This document shows, one piece after another, positions 8,978 to 17,567 of a stretch of DNA of 64,000 bases. The stretch is taken from contig NZ_CP029639.1 in the NCBI RefSeq assembly GCF_003268635.1, positions 3,173,501-3,237,500 on the forward strand, given 5' to 3'. Below the pieces are notes generated by a model. That model made no database searches. It saw only the letters and a list, made by a program, of their open reading frames with translations, and was not told where the DNA came from. The DNA is from Paenibacillus sp. DCT19. Lineage in GTDB: Bacteria > Bacillota > Bacilli > Paenibacillales > Paenibacillaceae. Positions within the stretch are counted from its first letter, which is position 1; every line of letters starts with the position of its first letter. The position numbers and the translations under genes were made by a program.

Positions 8978-10195
8978 TTAGTGAGCGATGAGTGGTCTGC
9001 TTTGCAGATAGATATCCCAATCGGGACTTGATCCTGTTACGATTTTATCGGCAACTATTTTGGCTAACACACCGTTATACACCGTGCCATTATCACCGTA
9101 TGCCATAATGACATAACAATGTGGGTATGATTCATATTGACCGATTATAGGTAACCCGTCGTGTGTTCCACCGTAGAAAGCTCCCAAATAATATTCCGGT
9201 TCTGCCGGAATGTCCGGAAACAATTGATTAAACTCATGAATGAGTTTGTCTTTACTTGCTATAAGCTTAGAATCCCTTGTTGTGGCGTAGGCTGTGTCCT
9301 TGTCCATACCCCCGATAATTATTCGATTGTCTGGCGTTGTGCGCATGTAGACATAGGGCCGGGCAGTTTCCCATATTAATGTTCGTTTATACCAGCTCGA
9401 CCAATCTTCAATGGGCTTGGTAATGACAGCATAAGAGCTCGCGAGCGAGGCGTTTTTCTCCACTTTAAACTCACGATCTTCATAACCGGCGGCGATGATA
9501 ACATGTTTTGCCCGAATTTCATGACGCTCCTTGGTGTAGAAAACGGCATAGTCTTGTTCAAAGCGTTTACCTGTTATTTCCGTATTTTCGTACATTAAAC
9601 CGCCATTAGATGTTACTTTCTCAAGCAGCCCATATACAAACTTTAGCGGATTCATCTCAGCATCATCATAATAGTACAGAGCGCCTGCTTTTTGAAAAGG
9701 GTACGCCTGCTTGATGCGATCTTCATCCCACAGATCAACCTTGAATCCGTATTTCTGAAGCAAAGCATATTCTTCGTTTAGAGAAGAGACATCTTCCTTG
9801 TCGCTTGCATAGTACAAGCTGTCACGTCTGATAAAGTCCGGATTAATAGGCAGCTGGCTACTGAGTCGCTCAATGTCATTGATCGATTTTTCACATAGTT
9901 TAAGATGACGAGCAGCCATTTCTTCACCAAAGGAATTACATAGCGATACAAAGCTCTTCTCACCGGCATATTGAATCAGAGCTGTATTGGTGCTGGTGCT
10001 ACCTTCTCCAGCTTTTCTTTTGTCCACGATCACTACTTTTAAACCTTGTTCACTAAGGATGTTCGCGCACTGGGCACCTGAACTGCCAGCACCAATAATG
10101 AGTACATCACAGGATAGGTCTTCTTCTAGCTTAGGATAAGAGGGTGCGTTAACAACCGTTGTTGGCCAGTACAATTTTCCACTTTGCAGATCCAT
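8978..10195 (-). CDS. FAD-dependent amine/amino-acid oxidoreductase (DAO family)
   Basis: 405 residues of the DAO fold. The N-terminal dinucleotide motif GAGSSGAQCA lies near residues 36-45 and ends in VIVDKRKAGEGST. The C-terminal GGTHDGLPIIG and GDNGTVYNGVLA segments match the FAD-binding end of glycine/sarcosine oxidase and gamma-glutamylputrescine oxidase-like proteins. It probably oxidises a secondary amine or D-amino acid. Unlike many relatives it lacks a C-terminal Rieske domain. It stands alone, convergent with the hydrolase. Confidence 0.8.
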   Translation of the reverse strand: MDLQSGKLYWPTTVVNAPSYPKLEEDLSCDVLIIGAGSSGAQCANILSEQGLKVVIVDKRKAGEGSTSTNTALIQYAGEKSFVSLCNSFGEEMAARHLKLCEKSINDIERLSSQLPINPDFIRRDSLYYASDKEDVSSLNEEYALLQKYGFKVDLWDEDRIKQAYPFQKAGALYYYDDAEMNPLKFVYGLLEKVTSNGGLMYENTEITGKRFEQDYAVFYTKERHEIRAKHVIIAAGYEDREFKVEKNASLASSYAVITKPIEDWSSWYKRTLIWETARPYVYMRTTPDNRIIIGGMDKDTAYATTRDSKLIASKDKLIHEFNQLFPDIPAEPEYYLGAFYGGTHDGLPIIGQYESYPHCYVIMAYGDNGTVYNGVLAKIVADKIVTGSSPDWDIYLQSRPLIAH

Positions 10196-10296
10196 ACCAA
10201 GTCTCCCTTATATATAATTCGGTATGTAGTATTAGCATTATGATGCAGCCCGATGCAACGATGTAATAACCATTAACACCTATGAATGGATTGGCT

Positions 10297-11427
10297 TTAG
10301 CCTGAGTTTAAACCAGAGCCTTCATTAGACGATTGCTTACCTCCTTTTTTACGAATGATGCTGATGATCAGCAGCAGTAATGGCATCAGACCAAATAAAA
10401 AGAGGGTCATATTTCCAAGAAAATCACCTAAGGCGAACGTTTCTTCTAGATTTTTCGGTAAATAGGCGATGATATATAGTACAGGCAGCAACGCATATTC
10501 CAGACCTGTGATATTTTTGAGACGAAACAAATCTCGAATACCCACGGCGGCAAAATAGTGCTTAAACGCATACGTTGCAAAAATTTGCATGAGCCAGAAG
10601 ACGATAAAAAGCGATTCGTACCGCTCAAAAAATACGCCTTCAATTTCGAAGCTACGTACCATGTCAAATGTTGGCCAAGTACGAGTCTCAATGCCTGGCA
10701 AAGACAAATTTCCTACGACCATGACAATGGTAACCAGATAAATGATGGTACAGATAAGAATGCTATATATAGCAGCTTTATTGCTGGTTTTGACGTCTGC
10801 CATGAGTGCTGTAATGATCAATAACACTTCATAACCGGAATAAGACAGAAAGGAAGGCTTAATTCCTTTTAGTACAGGCAGAATCCCTTCACCTAGAAGC
10901 GGTCTGAGATTACTAAGCTCAAACATCCTGCTGCTTAGAACAAAAACGACTGCTAACAATAAGAGGGTGACGGGTAATACAATTTCAAAAACACGGATGA
11001 TTACTTTAAGACCACCGCTAATCATGTAAATACCGATCCATAAGCTGACCATAATGGTAACCCAGCTTGGTGTACGTTCAAGAATGTACATGCTTGTAAT
11101 TTCAGCCATCACTCGAACTTCGAATGAACACAGAATAACAAAATACATAATAATCAACAGTCCAATAAGATAGGAAACCCATTTACCTGTAATTTCAGGT
11201 GTAAACTCAAAAACGGATTTGCCAGGAAATCGGCGACAAAGTGTAACGAGTAAAACACTTACTAATGCTACTAATACACCTGACAAGATGATGGAAATCC
11301 ACACATCTGGTGTTTTTACTGCTTTACTAATTGTGCGAGGTAGTGTTAAAATTCCGGCTCCAAGGATCGAATTAATAACGACAATGACTACCCCAGATGT
11401 GCTGATCTTCGATCCGGACTGTTTCAT
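10297..11427 (-). CDS. GerAB/GerKB-type spore germination permease
   Basis: About 376 residues with ten hydrophobic segments and the spore germination APC-type pattern (ILGAGILTLPR near the start). GerAB subunits sit in the inner spore membrane and bind germinants together with the A and C subunits. Here no gerA- or gerC-like gene is adjacent, so this is an orphan B subunit. The ATG at 11427 is preferred over 11463 because GGGGTGAG lies just upstream. Confidence 0.82.
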   Translation of the reverse strand: MKQSGSKISTSGVVIVVINSILGAGILTLPRTISKAVKTPDVWISIILSGVLVALVSVLLVTLCRRFPGKSVFEFTPEITGKWVSYLIGLLIIMYFVILCSFEVRVMAEITSMYILERTPSWVTIMVSLWIGIYMISGGLKVIIRVFEIVLPVTLLLLAVVFVLSSRMFELSNLRPLLGEGILPVLKGIKPSFLSYSGYEVLLIITALMADVKTSNKAAIYSILICTIIYLVTIVMVVGNLSLPGIETRTWPTFDMVRSFEIEGVFFERYESLFIVFWLMQIFATYAFKHYFAAVGIRDLFRLKNITGLEYALLPVLYIIAYLPKNLEETFALGDFLGNMTLFLFGLMPLLLLIISIIRKKGGKQSSNEGSGLNSG

Positions 11428-11584
11428 GATCTCACCCCAAGCTGGAGAATTTTTTAGTAGCATTCCCCAGTGTAGCTTTTTTATGTAAAATGGGGTTTGG
11501 TGATGTACATCGTGATTTACCTTGTAAATTGAAGCTTGATTTTTGCTTTACATTCGGATAATATGTATTTTAATTTAGTAATAG

Positions 11585-11855
11585 TTAGCAATGAATGGAA
11601 AGAGTAATTGCATTGAATCGTCCAAGCGAGCCGGCGAATGGTGAGAGGTCCGGTACGAGAATGTGTAATGAATGGGTCCATTCGCTTCAATCCGAACTTC
11701 GCATGGCGATCAGTAGGCGTTGACGGTATCCCTCCGTTATCCATGGGAACCCTGTTAGTCGTTTTGACAGGTGTGAGTGCAGCCGAGAGGCTGAATTCGG
11801 GTGGTATCGCGGAGTCTAACACTTCGTCCCTTTTAGGGATGGAGTGTTTTTTGTT
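11585..11855 (+). promoter_or_regulatory. T-box leader (tryptophan) of trpS
   Basis: The T-box core GGGTGGTATCGCGG at about 11799-11812 sits just before a strong terminator, with ACACTTCGTCCC pairing to GGGATGGAGTGT (about 11819-11848) and a T-run. Upstream is a stem I region with an AGTA near its 5' side and, on the other arm, GAA-TGG at 11670-11675, which fits the specifier loop with the Trp codon UGG at 11673-11675. Uncharged tRNA-Trp should pair with the specifier and the T-box sequence and prevent termination. The specifier assignment is by pattern and by the downstream gene. Confidence 0.92.
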
Positions 11856-11903
11856 TTTCATCGGTTAGGTAATGAGAATTTCAGTGAACTAGGAGGAATG
11901 ACA

Positions 11904-12890
11904 ATGAAACAGAGAATTTTATCGGGTATTAAGCCGAGCGGTGACTTGAACATTGGAGGGTATGGTGGTGCTTTAAGTCAATTTATTAAGTATCAACATG
12001 AGTTTGAGTGCTTTTTCTTTATTCCTGATCTACATGCGATCACGGTGTATCAAGATCCAGAAGAATTACGGCGGCGGTCACGAGAAATTGCAGCATTTTA
12101 TATTGCGGCAGGTGTAGATCCTGCTAAAGCATGCATATTTCTTCAATCCCAGGTTGCAGCACATCCTGAGCTTTCATGGTTGCTGGAAACGCAGGCTAGC
12201 TTTGGAGAGTTGAGTCGGATGACACAATTCAAGGATAAATCAGAGGGCAAGGATGTTGTCAGCTCTGCGCTGTTTACCTATCCCGTCCTAATGGCCGCGG
12301 ACATTCTACTCTACCAGGCGACACATGTACCCGTAGGGGAAGACCAGAAGCAGCATTTGGAACTAACGCGTGATTTAGCCGAACGGTTCAATCATCGCTT
12401 TGGTGAAACATTCACCCTACCTGAGCCCATTATTCAAGAGATTGGATGCCGGATCATGGGACTGGATAACCCGTCGAAGAAAATGAGTAAAAGCAACCCG
12501 AATCTTAGCAGTTATGTGCTGCTCTTAGACTCACCTGAGATAATCAAGAAGAAATTTGCTCGTGCAGTCACGGATTCTGAAGGAAGCGTATATTACAATT
12601 GGGAGACGAAACCTGCCATTAGCAACTTAATTGAAATCTACTCTGTATTCTCAGACGAATCAATAGAGAACGTTGTGAAAAAGTTCGACGGACAGGGTTA
12701 TGGTACATTCAAAAAAGAATTAGCTGAACTGGTCGTTGAGAAATTAGTCCCGCTTCAGAATCGATTCAAGGAAATCGTGAACTCGGCACAGTTGGATGAG
12801 ATTCTTAAGGATGGTGCTGAACAAGCAGCCATACAGGCGAATATTACACTTACCAAAGCGAAACAGGCGATGGGATTAATCACATTTTAG
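11904..12890 (+). CDS. trpS: Tryptophanyl-tRNA synthetase, divergent form
   Basis: About 328 residues, normal for bacterial TrpRS. It charges tRNA-Trp with tryptophan in the cytoplasm. KMSKS is intact (near residue 197, within KKMSKSNPN), as are RMTQFKDKS, TYPVLMAADILLY and VPVGEDQKQHLELTRDLAERF. The HIGH-equivalent motif is altered: residues 16-19 read NIGG where Bacillus-type TrpRS has TIGN or HLGN. The specificity helix also differs (ETQASFGELSRM). The ATG at 11904 has AGGAGG seven bases upstream. T-box control suggests induction by tryptophan starvation or TrpRS inhibition. It may be a second TrpRS, with a housekeeping copy elsewhere. Confidence 0.92.
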   Translation: MKQRILSGIKPSGDLNIGGYGGALSQFIKYQHEFECFFFIPDLHAITVYQDPEELRRRSREIAAFYIAAGVDPAKACIFLQSQVAAHPELSWLLETQASFGELSRMTQFKDKSEGKDVVSSALFTYPVLMAADILLYQATHVPVGEDQKQHLELTRDLAERFNHRFGETFTLPEPIIQEIGCRIMGLDNPSKKMSKSNPNLSSYVLLLDSPEIIKKKFARAVTDSEGSVYYNWETKPAISNLIEIYSVFSDESIENVVKKFDGQGYGTFKKELAELVVEKLVPLQNRFKEIVNSAQLDEILKDGAEQAAIQANITLTKAKQAMGLITF

Positions 12891-12954
12891 ATAACACATT
12901 GGTTATTTCTATTGCTATATCAATTGAACAAACACGAGGTTCTTTCCATATATC

Positions 12955-14664
12955 CTAAAGTATTCTCCTTTGTATTTTCGGATTTGTGAAGATCGATGGT
13001 AGAACAGACAATAACCTTTCACGGGTGATTGGATCGTCATAGTTCCAACTAGAATCTAACCAGTGAACGTTGTAAGGTGACGATTTTTCTGAAAATAACG
13101 GAGTGATAAATTGCAGGTCTGATGGATTGGACAGTACAAAGTTGCGGTCGCTTAGGTACCGGCTAATTTGATTAAGTTCAATTTGCACCCACAGCATGCC
13201 CTCTTGAATGAAGTGGTTAACAGGTGCAGGGGGACGAAAGCCAAGGGATTCATATAACGTAGCCGCAAACCCGTTTTGCCCCATGACATAGACATTTTTG
13301 CCCAATACAAGATATACCGTAGCGTGTTCTCCCACATGATATTGATCGGATAATTGACGCCGTAGACGCCGTATATTTGCCTCATATCGGTTAATCCACT
13401 GTTCTGCTACTTTATTTCGATTAAAAAGATCGGCGATGTAAAGTAACCGTTCGTAGGTGGTGTTTCTACCAGAATATACAATAGTTGGCGCTATGGCATC
13501 TAATTGTGACAGTTGACGTTCACAATAATTGCCTAACAGCATAAGATCCGGTTTTAACGGTGAAACCTGCTCCGGGGATGCTTGTAATCCGATATCTAAA
13601 ATGCTGTGCAGCTTGTTTTTGTATATAACTTGCGACTTCATCGTAGCAATACCTGCTCCAATTGGCATAATGCCAATGGCAAGCAACTCACCGATTGTAT
13701 TGGTTCCAGTTGCAACGATGCGATTAGTCGTTTCGGGAAGCTGTACCTTCCGACCAAGAGAATCAGTAACAATTCTTAGGTGAGTACGCGAAAAAATATT
13801 GGCAAACTCACGTGGTGCATAGCCTGTGAATTGATGAAAGCGCCGGCTAAAGTAGTATTCATCCTTAAATCCGACTTGCTTCGCGATTTCTCGTAATGTT
13901 TCAGACGAACGAAGCAACAGGTTTTTGGCATGCTTTACGCGTAGTTCTGTCAAATATTCAATCGGTTGTTTACCAGTAATTGTCTTGAATTTTTTGCTGT
14001 ACTGCCATCGAATCATTCCTGTCATCTCGGCTAGGTATTCTACTGTCAATTCTTTGTTATAATGCTGCTCCATGTGCAGCAAGGATTGGTGTACTGCTTT
14101 TTCCTGATCTACTGAAGGGTTAGCTTGCTCCAGTTGAGCCATCATACCAAGGATTAGTTGTAGTTTAGCCTGAAGAATAAGATATTCCGGGGCAAAGGTG
14201 GGAAGTGGCTGCTCTTGTGTGCGAACTTCCCCGTGTTTTTGCACATGGACATTTCGTGGCCAGGAGCATTCCCAATCCTCGCCTACCAGTGTTGTTTTTA
14301 AGATGGACATAGGTAATTTGTACGGATAACCAGAAATAAGCGTAGCATATGGAACTCGACGCAGGATCAGACCGTCTACTTCAAAATTTTTAAAGGTAAA
14401 CCACGCTACTCTTGCTTGAGAATTGTCTGTTTCAAGTCGGTAGATATGCTGATAAGAAAGGATAATACAGCTACCTTGGCGCAAAATTTGGGTAACGTTA
14501 TCGATATGCAGGCGAACACCATGATCCATGATGATGAGTAAGGTACAGCAATCCGCATGATTATTCTCAATACGTATATTCTGAAGGGTACTCTCTGACG
14601 ATAATGGGGTAGGACAAAGTAGAGCATACTTCTGTAATTGTATGTAAGGGGAAATATTGTGCAT
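12955..14664 (-). CDS. Btr-like AraC regulator with siderophore-binding domain
   Basis: 569 residues in three parts: an N-terminal cupin-like sensor region, an AraC double helix-turn-helix at about residues 185-285 (VEYLAEMTGMIRWQYSKKF, then EIAKQVGFKDEYYFSRRF), and a C-terminal periplasmic-binding-type domain at about 300-565. The last part is clearly homologous to the neighbouring lipoprotein (shared EQWI, GK-x-(V/L)YVMG and SxWN segments). This is the Btr (YbbB) layout of B. subtilis, where the cytoplasmic protein senses iron-loaded bacillibactin and activates its uptake genes. A near-consensus Fur box precedes it. Confidence 0.88.
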   Translation of the reverse strand: MHNISPYIQLQKYALLCPTPLSSESTLQNIRIENNHADCCTLLIIMDHGVRLHIDNVTQILRQGSCIILSYQHIYRLETDNSQARVAWFTFKNFEVDGLILRRVPYATLISGYPYKLPMSILKTTLVGEDWECSWPRNVHVQKHGEVRTQEQPLPTFAPEYLILQAKLQLILGMMAQLEQANPSVDQEKAVHQSLLHMEQHYNKELTVEYLAEMTGMIRWQYSKKFKTITGKQPIEYLTELRVKHAKNLLLRSSETLREIAKQVGFKDEYYFSRRFHQFTGYAPREFANIFSRTHLRIVTDSLGRKVQLPETTNRIVATGTNTIGELLAIGIMPIGAGIATMKSQVIYKNKLHSILDIGLQASPEQVSPLKPDLMLLGNYCERQLSQLDAIAPTIVYSGRNTTYERLLYIADLFNRNKVAEQWINRYEANIRRLRRQLSDQYHVGEHATVYLVLGKNVYVMGQNGFAATLYESLGFRPPAPVNHFIQEGMLWVQIELNQISRYLSDRNFVLSNPSDLQFITPLFSEKSSPYNVHWLDSSWNYDDPITRERLLSVLPSIFTNPKIQRRIL

Positions 14665-14682
14665 TCAGATGCCTCCTACTAG

Positions 14683-14697
14683 TGATAATTATTCTCA
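14683..14697. promoter_or_regulatory. Fur box upstream of the Btr-like gene
   Basis: TGATAATTATTCTCA matches the 7-1-7 Fur box TGATAATNATTATCA at all but one position. It lies about 20 bases upstream of the start codon of the AraC-type gene. Confidence 0.82.
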
Positions 14698-14810
14698 ATA
14701 AAAGCATCTTATCATAATTAATCCTATAACGACTATCTATACAATGTTTTATTCTCTTAAAGTGACCTGTAGCTACTTTTTCGGATCTTGAAATATCAAT
14801 AATTTTACTG

Positions 14811-14841
14811 AAAAAAATCCCCATAGCCAAAGAGCGGGGAT
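14811..14841 (-). terminator. Terminator of the siderophore-binding lipoprotein gene
   Basis: On the minus strand ATCCCC pairs with GGGGAT (14836-14841 with 14817-14822) and is followed by a run of T residues. Confidence 0.7.
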
Positions 14842-14864
14842 CCATTCATAATTTTGAATTCAGA

Positions 14865-15812
14865 TTAACGATTCATCCATTTCGGCAATTCTTTAAGTAG
14901 CTGCTCCAGTGCTAAAAGGTTATCTGTATTCCAATCCGCAGAGGCGGTGTAGACATGTCCTGCTTTAACGGCCGGCAAGTTTTTCCAAAGCGGACTCTTC
15001 TGTAAATCATCTGACTCTGTTTTGCTTTCGTTATTGTCCTGAGTGAGGACAAACAGATGGTCACCTGCATATTCAGGTAACAGTTCTTCTGACAACTCGA
15101 TGAAAGTATACTTTTGAGAAATTATATTTTCTTCTACAGCACGCGGAACAGCAAATCCATGTTCCTGATATAGGACTGCACCGAGAGAACGATTACCCAT
15201 CACATAGAGCTGTTTGCCGAGCTGTAAGAACACGGTTGCTGTTTCGGCCTCTGTTAATTTAATTTGATCCCACATCGCTTGAGTTTCTGAATCAAATTTG
15301 CTTATCCATTGCTCCGCTTCATCCTGTTTACTGAAAATGGTACCGAGTTCTTGTACACGTTCTTTGTATGGTAAAGCTGAGTTAAACGGAATGGTAGGCG
15401 CAATCTTGGAGAGTGCCGTGTTTCGTTCAGCATCCTGCGAGTATCCATTCAAAATTAAGTCAGGTTGTAAAGAAGCAATTTTTTCAAGATCGCCAGGATT
15501 CCCGACATCTTGAATATCTGTCAATAGACCTTCAGAAAAAATGTTATTCACATTGACAAGATTAGCTCCCACTACCGGTATTTTCATCGCTAACAGATCT
15601 TCAAGTGTAGAGCCTAGGTAGATAACCCGTTGTGGATGAGTGGGAATTTCGATCTGTTCATCTGTTTGGGTTGTATAGCTTTTTATTGCTGGAGTGGCTT
15701 GCTCCGCTGGTTGCGGATCAGTATTCTCTGACTGGCTGCACGCAGCCAATGTCGTTAACAGAAGAAGCAATCCCACCCATAACATTATATTTTTTTTAAA
15801 TGCGTTATTCAT
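14865..15812 (-). CDS. Iron-siderophore ABC transporter substrate-binding lipoprotein
   Basis: About 315 residues. A lipoprotein signal peptide ends in the lipobox LAAC near residue 24, followed by a low-complexity linker and a FeuA/FepB-type TroA fold with the RVIYLGSTLEDLLA and QPDLILNGY segments typical of siderophore binders. It would be tethered outside the membrane and deliver a ferric siderophore to a permease not encoded here. An in-frame start at 15860 overlaps a perfect Fur box, so the ATG at 15812 is preferred. Confidence 0.88.
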   Translation of the reverse strand: MNNAFKKNIMLWVGLLLLLTTLAACSQSENTDPQPAEQATPAIKSYTTQTDEQIEIPTHPQRVIYLGSTLEDLLAMKIPVVGANLVNVNNIFSEGLLTDIQDVGNPGDLEKIASLQPDLILNGYSQDAERNTALSKIAPTIPFNSALPYKERVQELGTIFSKQDEAEQWISKFDSETQAMWDQIKLTEAETATVFLQLGKQLYVMGNRSLGAVLYQEHGFAVPRAVEENIISQKYTFIELSEELLPEYAGDHLFVLTQDNNESKTESDDLQKSPLWKNLPAVKAGHVYTASADWNTDNLLALEQLLKELPKWMNR

Positions 15813-15844
15813 ATCTGCTGCCCTGCTTTCTTTTTTTTTGATAT

Positions 15845-15859
15845 TGATAATGATTATCA
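15845..15859. promoter_or_regulatory. Perfect Fur box upstream of the lipoprotein gene
   Basis: TGATAATGATTATCA is identical to the 15-base Fur consensus and extends symmetrically (ATTGATAAT/ATTATCAAT). It lies 33 bases upstream of the start codon and implies repression by Fur when iron is plentiful. Confidence 0.93.
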
Positions 15860-15947
15860 ATTACATTTTTTATTATAGACAGCAGTAAGAAGCGTTACAA
15901 TGAACAAATAGCTACGATTTTATTTGGACAAATGTCAACATTTTATC

Positions 15948-16577
15948 TTAAGAGGAGTGGATAATCTGCTGAAAACTAAAATTTGTAATTGGATGATTAC
16001 TCACTCCAATATTGTATTCACTAAAAACGCTAAAGCCGTTCTTCTCATAGAACCGTTTGTTTAGTTCAGTATGAGTGACGAGTGTGATACGACCTCCTCC
16101 TTGCTTGCTGATATGAGGGAAAATAAAGGAATGGAACAATGAGCTTCCTAGCCTTTGCCCCTGAAAACCATTAGCAACAGCTAGCGAATCAATGTACCAG
16201 GTATCTTTGCCGTAACGCTGACAGGCTTCTTTCATTTTATTTAATGTCCTCAGAATATAAATCAGTTTTCTTACCCCAACCTGGGCGGTCAGTTCTATTC
16301 CACCATTAAAGAAATATTGGAAAAAGTTTGGTCCATGTTCACCTCTTTTTTTTAGCAAAACAGCAGCAACGATTTTTCCTTCTAATACACAGACAAAGCA
16401 ACTGTTCTGTTGATAGTATGATTTGGTATTTATATAATTCAGTTGATACAATAGCTTCTTATAGTCCTTATCAGACTTCAACATAAGTGGAAATAATGGA
16501 TAATCCAGAAATGATTCGGTAAACAATGAAGCGACTTCGTGTAATTCATTTTTAGTAGCTAAGCGATATAATTTCAT
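15948..16577 (-). CDS. GNAT family N-acetyltransferase
   Basis: About 209 residues. The acetyl-CoA segment IDSLAVANGFQGQRLGSSLF carries the Q-x-x-R/G-x-G/S motif A, and the C-terminal FYEKNGFSVF is typical of motif B. The start at 16577 is chosen because AAGGAG lies six bases upstream; the longer reading frame to 16634 has none. It is divergent from a TetR gene with a perfect palindrome between them, so it may be the TetR target. Substrate unknown. Confidence 0.8.
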   Translation of the reverse strand: MKLYRLATKNELHEVASLFTESFLDYPLFPLMLKSDKDYKKLLYQLNYINTKSYYQQNSCFVCVLEGKIVAAVLLKKRGEHGPNFFQYFFNGGIELTAQVGVRKLIYILRTLNKMKEACQRYGKDTWYIDSLAVANGFQGQRLGSSLFHSFIFPHISKQGGGRITLVTHTELNKRFYEKNGFSVFSEYNIGVSNHPITNFSFQQIIHSS

Positions 16578-16656
16578 GGGCATCTCCTTTTTATTGAGTG
16601 ATCTTATTGTTATTGTAATGAGCCAACACACCATAAAATATAGTGAATTTTAAGGT

Positions 16657-16678
16657 TTCTGTTCAATAATGAACAGAA
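16657..16678. promoter_or_regulatory. Palindromic operator between GNAT and TetR genes
   Basis: TTCTGTTCA and TGAACAGAA form a perfect 9-base inverted repeat around ATAA, 35 bases upstream of the tetR start. A further copy of the half site (TGTTCAGAA) lies at about 16689-16697. This fits an autoregulated TetR operator. Confidence 0.75.
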
Positions 16679-16712
16679 GGATTCTAAATGTTCAGAAAAT
16701 GAGGTTATCTAT

Positions 16713-17273
16713 ATGGGAGATCGACGATCAAAGAAAACGAAAGCAGCCATTAAACAAGCTTTTCTAACACTTTTGAACCATAAGATGTTTACCAAAATAA
16801 CCATATCTGAAATCTCGGAGCTTGCCGACATTGGTAGAGGTACATTTTATTTGCATTATGAAGACATTTACGCCCTGTTTAGCGAAATTGAAGGTGAGAT
16901 GTTTACTCAGCTTGATCAGTTTTACAACGATTCGTTCCCATATCAAGATCATCAAGATGTTCTACATTTTATTAACAAATTAACAGCGTACATTTATCAG
17001 AACAAAACCTTATTTCTTGTTCTGACTAATTCAGAAGATAGACTTATGACCTCTGCAAAATTCAAGTATTTTTTCAAAGATAAAATTCTGCAAGAAATGC
17101 TCGAACGCGACAGAGCTAAAAGTAATAGGACGTTGTTTGGGGAAACGGAAAGTTTGTTTATTGCATCTGGTGTTCAAGGAGTTATAGAGGATTGGATCAT
17201 ACGCGGGATGAAGGAGAACCCCACAGATATGTCAATTGCGATCCAGAAGTTGTTGCTCAAATTAGAAGAGTGA
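16713..17273 (+). CDS. TetR family regulator
   Basis: 186 residues. The helix-turn-helix lies at about residues 10-55 (ISEISELADIGRGTFYLHY), with a TetR_C-type helical C-terminal domain. It is divergent from the GNAT gene and sits next to a perfect palindrome. This TetR subgroup (GRGTFYLHY) includes DhaS-like and efflux-controlling proteins, but the ligand cannot be inferred. Confidence 0.85.
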   Translation: MGDRRSKKTKAAIKQAFLTLLNHKMFTKITISEISELADIGRGTFYLHYEDIYALFSEIEGEMFTQLDQFYNDSFPYQDHQDVLHFINKLTAYIYQNKTLFLVLTNSEDRLMTSAKFKYFFKDKILQEMLERDRAKSNRTLFGETESLFIASGVQGVIEDWIIRGMKENPTDMSIAIQKLLLKLEE

Positions 17274-17294
17274 ATCTGTTTGTAGTGGAACCTA

Positions 17295-17338
17295 AAAAAC
17301 GAATAATATTACAAAATTAATCTAAATAGTTCGTAAAT
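17295..17338. promoter_or_regulatory. PurR box pair
   Basis: AAAAACGAATAAT (17295-17307) and, inverted, ATTTACGAACTAT (17326-17338 on the complement) each resemble the Bacillus PurBox AWWWCCGAACWWT. They face each other across 18 bases, close to the 16-17 base spacing known for PurR. They lie just upstream of the promoter of the purine permease gene, which is a known type of PurR target. Confidence 0.7.
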
Positions 17339-17362
17339 AATGTGAACAAATCGATTAATTCA

Positions 17363-17391
17363 TTGACAATGACTGTTAAATTTATTAATAT
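17363..17391 (+). promoter_or_regulatory. Promoter of the purine permease gene
   Basis: TTGACA at 17363-17368 and TAATAT at 17386-17391 with a 17-base spacer; predicted transcription start near 17398. Confidence 0.55.
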
Positions 17392-17439
17392 TCGAAATGG
17401 ACATCAGGTTAACACAGAGATGGGTAAGATTATTTTTGG

Positions 17440-17520
17440 TTAAAAGCTTAGCTTTTAAATCCTAATGACGAATATAGGAGCGAATAGTTAACAATCCTAT
17501 ACGAAGATTAGGATTTTTTG
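17440..17520 (+). promoter_or_regulatory. Hairpin and terminator-like structure in the permease leader
   Basis: Two structures overlap. TTAAAAGC-TTA-GCTTTTAA forms a perfect small hairpin at 17440-17458. AATCCTAAT (17458-17466) pairs with ATTAGGATT (17507-17515), enclosing an inner stem TATAGGA/TCCTATA and ending in a T-run, as in a terminator. This resembles a transcription attenuator. The conserved core of the purine riboswitch was looked for and not found. Confidence 0.55.
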
Positions 17521-17567
17521 ATGTGTGGCTTAGGTTAATACTATGAAGGTTGGAGGCTGGCTTTACC

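Noticed and set aside
17398..17549. Purine riboswitch before the purine permease gene
   Set aside because: The conserved core (TATA-box-like J1/2, GTTTCTACC-type loop 2 and J3/1 segments) is not found; only hairpin and terminator-like structures are present.
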